DNA of 64,000 nt from CAAGNP01 sp964611185 (GTDB lineage Bacteria; Bacteroidota; Bacteroidia; Bacteroidales; UBA932). Within the stretch, counting starts at the first letter, position 1. Each line of letters starts with the position of its first letter. Below the pieces are notes generated by a model. The model worked only from the letters and a program-made list of their open reading frames with translations. It was not told where the DNA came from and did not search any database. Shown here piece by piece: positions 60,855-64,000 of this stretch. Where the stretch lies: contig CAZSXE010000003.1 in NCBI GenBank assembly GCA_964611185.1, positions 1 through 64,000 on the forward strand, in the 5' to 3' direction. A program made the position numbers and the translations under genes.

Positions 60855-62171
60855 ATGGATATTATCCTTCGCATAGTTCAAGTTATATTAGCTCTTTCAC
60901 TGCTAATTGTCGTTCACGAATTCGGCCATTTTATTTTTGCACGACTTTTTAAAATAAGGGTGGAAAAATTCTACCTTTTTTTCCCGCCGGCTATTTTCAA
61001 ATTCAAACCTAAAAAAAGCGATACGGAATTTGGCATCGGGTGCATTCCACTCGGAGGGTTCTGCAAAATCTCAGGTATGATAGACGAATCGATGGACAAG
61101 ACAGCTATGGCGCAGGAGCCCAAGCCCTACGAGTTTAGAACTAAACCGGCATGGCAGAGACTTCTTGTTATGTTCGGAGGGGTGTTTTTCAATTTCCTTT
61201 TGGCCATAGTTTTATATAGCGCTATCCTTTTTTCATGGGGTGAAGAGTATCTAAAAAACGATGATGCCATTTATGGGATAGAGGTAAATCAGCTTGCCCA
61301 CGAGATAGGTTTTCGCAACGGAGATAAAATAATCGCATTCGACGATCTCCATCCTGTGAATTTTACAGACCTCCAGATCGATTTGGCCCGCTCACAAGCC
61401 AAAACAGCTACTGTTCTTCGAGGCGGAGACACCATTGTTCTAAATATCGATCCGGATTATATCCCCGCCATACTGAACACTCCGGGGATGTTTATGCTCT
61501 CAGCGCCTGTGGCCATCGCCTCAGTACCGGATACATCTATTAATGCCGGTGCCGGTCTGATGAAAGGGGATAAGTTCTTACGGATACAGTCTCAGAATGT
61601 ATTGAGTCTGAGCGAAGTACAGTCAGTCCTCGAACAGAATAAGAACAAACAGGTGATGATAGATTTCAAGCGTGGAGAAAGCACTGTCGCTATTCCGATG
61701 ATGGTTAACGAAAATGGGCGCATAGAGGTACTACTTCAAAGTGATATTACCGACTTTAATGTCACAAAGAAAGATTATTCACTTCTGTCTGCTATTCCTG
61801 CCGGATTTAAAAAGACATTCAGCACCATCGGCAATTATGTAAAAGAACTCGGACTCATCTTCTCTCCCAAGACAGAGGCATACAAATCGGTGGGCAGTTT
61901 TATAGCTATAGGAAGTATATTTCCGGCGACATGGAACTGGCAGATTTTCTGGAATATTACGGCATGGCTCTCCATTATGCTTGCAGTATTGAATATTCTC
62001 CCTATTCCGGCACTTGACGGAGGTCATATAATGTTTACTCTCTACGAAATCATTACAGGAAAGAAACCATCGCAGAAATTCCTCGAATATGCACAGATAG
62101 TGGGGATGATTATCCTTATGGCTCTTGTTTTTCTCGCATTCGGTAACGATATTTACAGATTATTTAAATAA
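60855..62171 (+). CDS. rseP: RIP metalloprotease RseP (site-2 protease)
   Basis: 438 residues. The zinc motif VVHEFGHFIFAR has His21, Glu22 and His25 in the first membrane segment. The third ligand is in NILPIPALDGGHIMF near the C-terminus. Two PDZ-like domains lie between (about 130-205 and 215-290; GLMKGDKFLRIQSQNV). It cleaves within the membrane, typically anti-sigma factors. It lies next to dxr, a linkage common in bacteria. Confidence 0.96.
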   Translation: MDIILRIVQVILALSLLIVVHEFGHFIFARLFKIRVEKFYLFFPPAIFKFKPKKSDTEFGIGCIPLGGFCKISGMIDESMDKTAMAQEPKPYEFRTKPAWQRLLVMFGGVFFNFLLAIVLYSAILFSWGEEYLKNDDAIYGIEVNQLAHEIGFRNGDKIIAFDDLHPVNFTDLQIDLARSQAKTATVLRGGDTIVLNIDPDYIPAILNTPGMFMLSAPVAIASVPDTSINAGAGLMKGDKFLRIQSQNVLSLSEVQSVLEQNKNKQVMIDFKRGESTVAIPMMVNENGRIEVLLQSDITDFNVTKKDYSLLSAIPAGFKKTFSTIGNYVKELGLIFSPKTEAYKSVGSFIAIGSIFPATWNWQIFWNITAWLSIMLAVLNILPIPALDGGHIMFTLYEIITGKKPSQKFLEYAQIVGMIILMALVFLAFGNDIYRLFK

Positions 62172-62177
62172 AACAAT

Positions 62178-63179
62178 ATGAAACATCTTAAAATACTATT
62201 ATTGGTACTATTACCGATTCTTTTTCTCTCTTCATGCAAAGAAGGGGGTAAAAACAAACAAATTTTCATGCCGAGCGTAAGCGGAAAAGCCGGAGAAGTA
62301 CTCGTGGTAATAGATAAGGCATATTGGGAGGGGGAAATCGGTTCTATGTTGAAAAACACCCTTGCTCGTGAATATCCATTTCTTCCTCAGAGAGAACCTA
62401 TGTTTACCGTTTACAATACCACTCCAAGCTCATTCAGCAACTACGGCTCATTCGTCTCACACAGAAACATATTGCTGATTAATATTGACAAATCTTTTAG
62501 CAAGCCGAAAATAGTCTATCAGGAAGATGTATGGGCCGCTCCTCAGATAGTGATAACACTTTCGGCACCCGACAAAGAGTCTGCTTACGAAATCTTCGTT
62601 ACCGAAAAAGAGAAGATAATCAATGCCATTGAGCAGAAAGAGCGTGATAGAATCATAGCCAATGCTCATAAATACCAAGAGATCCAGATTAGAGATATTA
62701 TCCTCTCAGAATTTGGCGGATCTCCATATTTTCCACAAGGTTATTCCATCAAAAAGCATATTCCCGAATTTGCTTGGATTTCTTACGAAACCACTTATGT
62801 CAACCAGGGCATATTCATATATACATATCCCTACGATGGAAAAGAGATGACCGTCGAAAGTATTGTAGAGGAGAGGAACAAAATTCTGAAAAAAAATGTT
62901 CCGGGCATGAGAGAAAACAGTTACATGATTACAAGTTCTATGATAACCCCCGGATTTGAATGGATTAAATACAAAAACCGCACTTTTGCAGAGGTAAGAG
63001 GGCTATGGGAGCTTGAAAGAGATTACATGGGGGGACCTTTTGTATGTCATGCATTTTTAGATAGGGACAACAATAATGTCATAGTAATAGAGGGATTCGT
63101 ATATGCTCCCAAATTCGACAAGCGGAATTATTTAAGACAAGTTGAATCAATACTTTACTCCTTTGAATGGGGAAAATAA
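62178..63179 (+). CDS. DUF4837 family lipoprotein
   Basis: 333 residues with a lipobox (LFLSSCKEG). Family features are SGKAGEVLVVIDKAYWEG, TPSSFSNYGSFVSHRNIL and DVWAAPQIVI. DUF4837 is found in Bacteroidota and has no known function. It starts 6 bases after rseP, so a role connected to envelope stress is possible, but that is inference from position only. Confidence 0.85.
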   Translation: MKHLKILLLVLLPILFLSSCKEGGKNKQIFMPSVSGKAGEVLVVIDKAYWEGEIGSMLKNTLAREYPFLPQREPMFTVYNTTPSSFSNYGSFVSHRNILLINIDKSFSKPKIVYQEDVWAAPQIVITLSAPDKESAYEIFVTEKEKIINAIEQKERDRIIANAHKYQEIQIRDIILSEFGGSPYFPQGYSIKKHIPEFAWISYETTYVNQGIFIYTYPYDGKEMTVESIVEERNKILKKNVPGMRENSYMITSSMITPGFEWIKYKNRTFAEVRGLWELERDYMGGPFVCHAFLDRDNNNVIVIEGFVYAPKFDKRNYLRQVESILYSFEWGK

Positions 63180-63211
63180 TAACACTTTTTCAAGTTTTTT
63201 ACCTTTCACGC

Positions 63212-63241
63212 TTGCAAGGTAAGAAATTATTTTTACCTTTG
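63212..63241 (+). promoter_or_regulatory. Promoter of tRNA-Glu and rpsT
   Basis: TTG at 63212-63214, exactly 19 bases, then TACCTTTG at 63234-63241. No second promoter is seen before rpsT. Confidence 0.6.
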
Positions 63242-63280
63242 CACTCCCAAATTAAGACGGTTATGTTTTAACATGGATAT

Positions 63281-63352
63281 GGTGGGTTCGTCTAACGGTT
63301 AGGACTCAAGATTTTCATTCTTGCAATGGGGGTTCGATTCCCCCACTCACTA
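63281..63352 (+). tRNA. tRNA-Glu (anticodon TTC)
   Basis: The acceptor arms GGTGGGT and ACTCACT pair with two G-T pairs. Anticodon stem CAAGA/TCTTG encloses TTTTCAT, giving anticodon TTC. The T arm GGGGGTTCGATTCCCCC is perfect. The discriminator A is followed directly by an encoded CCA (63353-63355), unlike tRNA-Leu in this window. Confidence 0.95.
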
Positions 63353-63375
63353 CCAAAAATATAAAAAAGATTATA

Positions 63376-63627
63376 ATGGCAAATCACGCATCAGCAGACA
63401 AGCGAAATCGCAACAGCGAGACACGCAGATTGCATAATCGTTATTATGCAAAAACTACAAGAAACGCTATCAAAGCGTTAAGAAACACTACAGATAAAGA
63501 GGCCGCAGTAGCCCTTCTTCCCAAGGTATCATCTATGATAGACAGACTTGCGAAGATTAATGTTATCCATGATAACAAGGCTGCAAACCTAAAAAGCGGA
63601 CTTACTGTATATGTAAATAAATTATAA
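63376..63627 (+). CDS. rpsT: 30S ribosomal protein S20
   Basis: 83 residues, full length: MANHASADKRNRNSETRRLHN start pattern, YYAKTTRNAIKALRN, and the C-terminal helix VIHDNKAANLKSGLTVYVNK. It lies 20 bases after the tRNA-Glu CCA end and probably shares its transcript. Confidence 0.96.
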   Translation: MANHASADKRNRNSETRRLHNRYYAKTTRNAIKALRNTTDKEAAVALLPKVSSMIDRLAKINVIHDNKAANLKSGLTVYVNKL

Positions 63628-63672
63628 AAAAAATTCGGACGATTTTTTTACTCAATTTCGGTAATAAATTAG

Positions 63673-63704
63673 AAAACTTTCCAATCTTTGTTGGGAAGTT
63701 TTTT
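63673..63704 (+). terminator. Terminator after rpsT
   Basis: AAAACTTTCCAA pairs with TTGGGAAGTTTT (one T-G pair) around TCTTTG, followed by more T. Confidence 0.8.
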
Positions 63705-63715
63705 ATTTATTAACT

Positions 63716-64000
63716 ATGAACGAAAATATTAAAATCAAAGAGTGGAAAGCCGAAGAAAGGCCGAGAGAAAAAATGGTAGCATTAGGAGCCAGCTCACTCG
63801 ACAACACAGAACTGTTGGCCATAATCCTTCGCACCGGAATTAAAAGTGAAACAGCTGTGGACATATCGAGAAAGCTCCTTTCATCAGTCGATAATTCTCT
63901 TTCAGCGTTATCGAAACTGTCGATAGAAAAAATATGCACCATCGAGGGTATAGGGCCCACAAAAGCGACCACTATCTTAGCTGCCTTCGAGCTCGGATCG
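63716..64000 (+). CDS. radC: RadC/UPF0758 family DNA repair protein homologue (partial, runs off right edge)
   Basis: ATG 63716 opens 95 codons to the window end. The N-terminal helical region is typical: IKEWKAEERPREKMVALGAS, NTELLAIILRTGIK and the helix-hairpin-helix KICTIEGIGPTKATTILAAF. The JAB1/MPN metalloprotease-like domain would follow outside the window. The repair role of RadC is doubtful; the family is often found with mobile elements, but this looks like the chromosomal copy. Confidence 0.92.
   Translation, partial: MNENIKIKEWKAEERPREKMVALGASSLDNTELLAIILRTGIKSETAVDISRKLLSSVDNSLSALSKLSIEKICTIEGIGPTKATTILAAFELGS

Noticed and set aside
1..64000. CRISPR arrays, prophage, insertion sequences or rRNA genes
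   Set aside because: No regularly spaced repeats, transposase, integrase, phage structural genes or rRNA sequences were recognised in the window.

Overview
The window looks like a chromosomal segment from a member of the Bacteroidales (Bacteroidota). The evidence is the presence of families largely confined to that phylum (DUF4831, DUF4837), a POT-type peptide transporter, an S16 with a long Ala/Lys/Glu tail, many SPII lipoproteins, and repeated promoters of the Bacteroides type (TTG, 19-20 bases, TAnnTTTG). No phage, insertion sequence, CRISPR array or conjugative element was recognised.

Layout. 1-4520: the end of a cutC gene running off the left edge, a transglutaminase-like lipoprotein, a lipoprotein remnant, a small outer-membrane barrel and tRNA-Leu(CAG). 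4568-10968 (minus): a six-gene block with TolC, MacA-like adaptor, MacB-like ATPase and permease, and a LytS/LytTR two-component pair. 11066-14025 (minus): a Gfo/Idh/MocA oxidoreductase and a Uup-type ABC-F ATPase. 14156-20624: an AraC regulator followed by a complete RND pump. 20681-31771: M16 protease, an internally deleted LysR regulator, serine hydrolase, glycosyltransferase, POT transporter, LpxL-type acyltransferase, DUF4831 and PepD.

31901-36627 is the most unusual locus. It is an amino-acid ABC transporter in which one 1217-residue polypeptide carries a tandem array of family-3 substrate-binding half-domains fused to the permease. The array starts with a C-terminal half and ends with an N-terminal half. 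The partner ATPase has an extra C-terminal domain. 36672-39346 is an A+T-rich AccI-like restriction-modification island, followed by about 1 kb with no firm gene.

40421-41511 is rpsF-rpsR-rplI. An AAA/DUF4143 ATPase gene lies between rplI and murF, flanked by a perfect 20-base direct repeat that contains half of the rplI terminator and both stop codons. 42948-48497 (minus): murF, dut, a flippase and a patatin-barrel protein. 48596-54889: a cyclophilin lipoprotein joined to a second RND pump. 55124-64000: housekeeping genes (rpsP-rimM, phosphohexomutase, def, ruvX, M23 peptidase, dxr, rseP, DUF4837, tRNA-Glu, rpsT and the start of radC).

Two intergenic regions 33 kb apart (23502-23615 and 56246-56356) carry related nested-palindrome elements in opposite orientation. 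Their outer stems and an internal TGATAATCA box are conserved, but the inner hairpins differ. Together with the binding-domain array and the terminator-duplicating ATPase insertion, these are the points I consider most worth following up.
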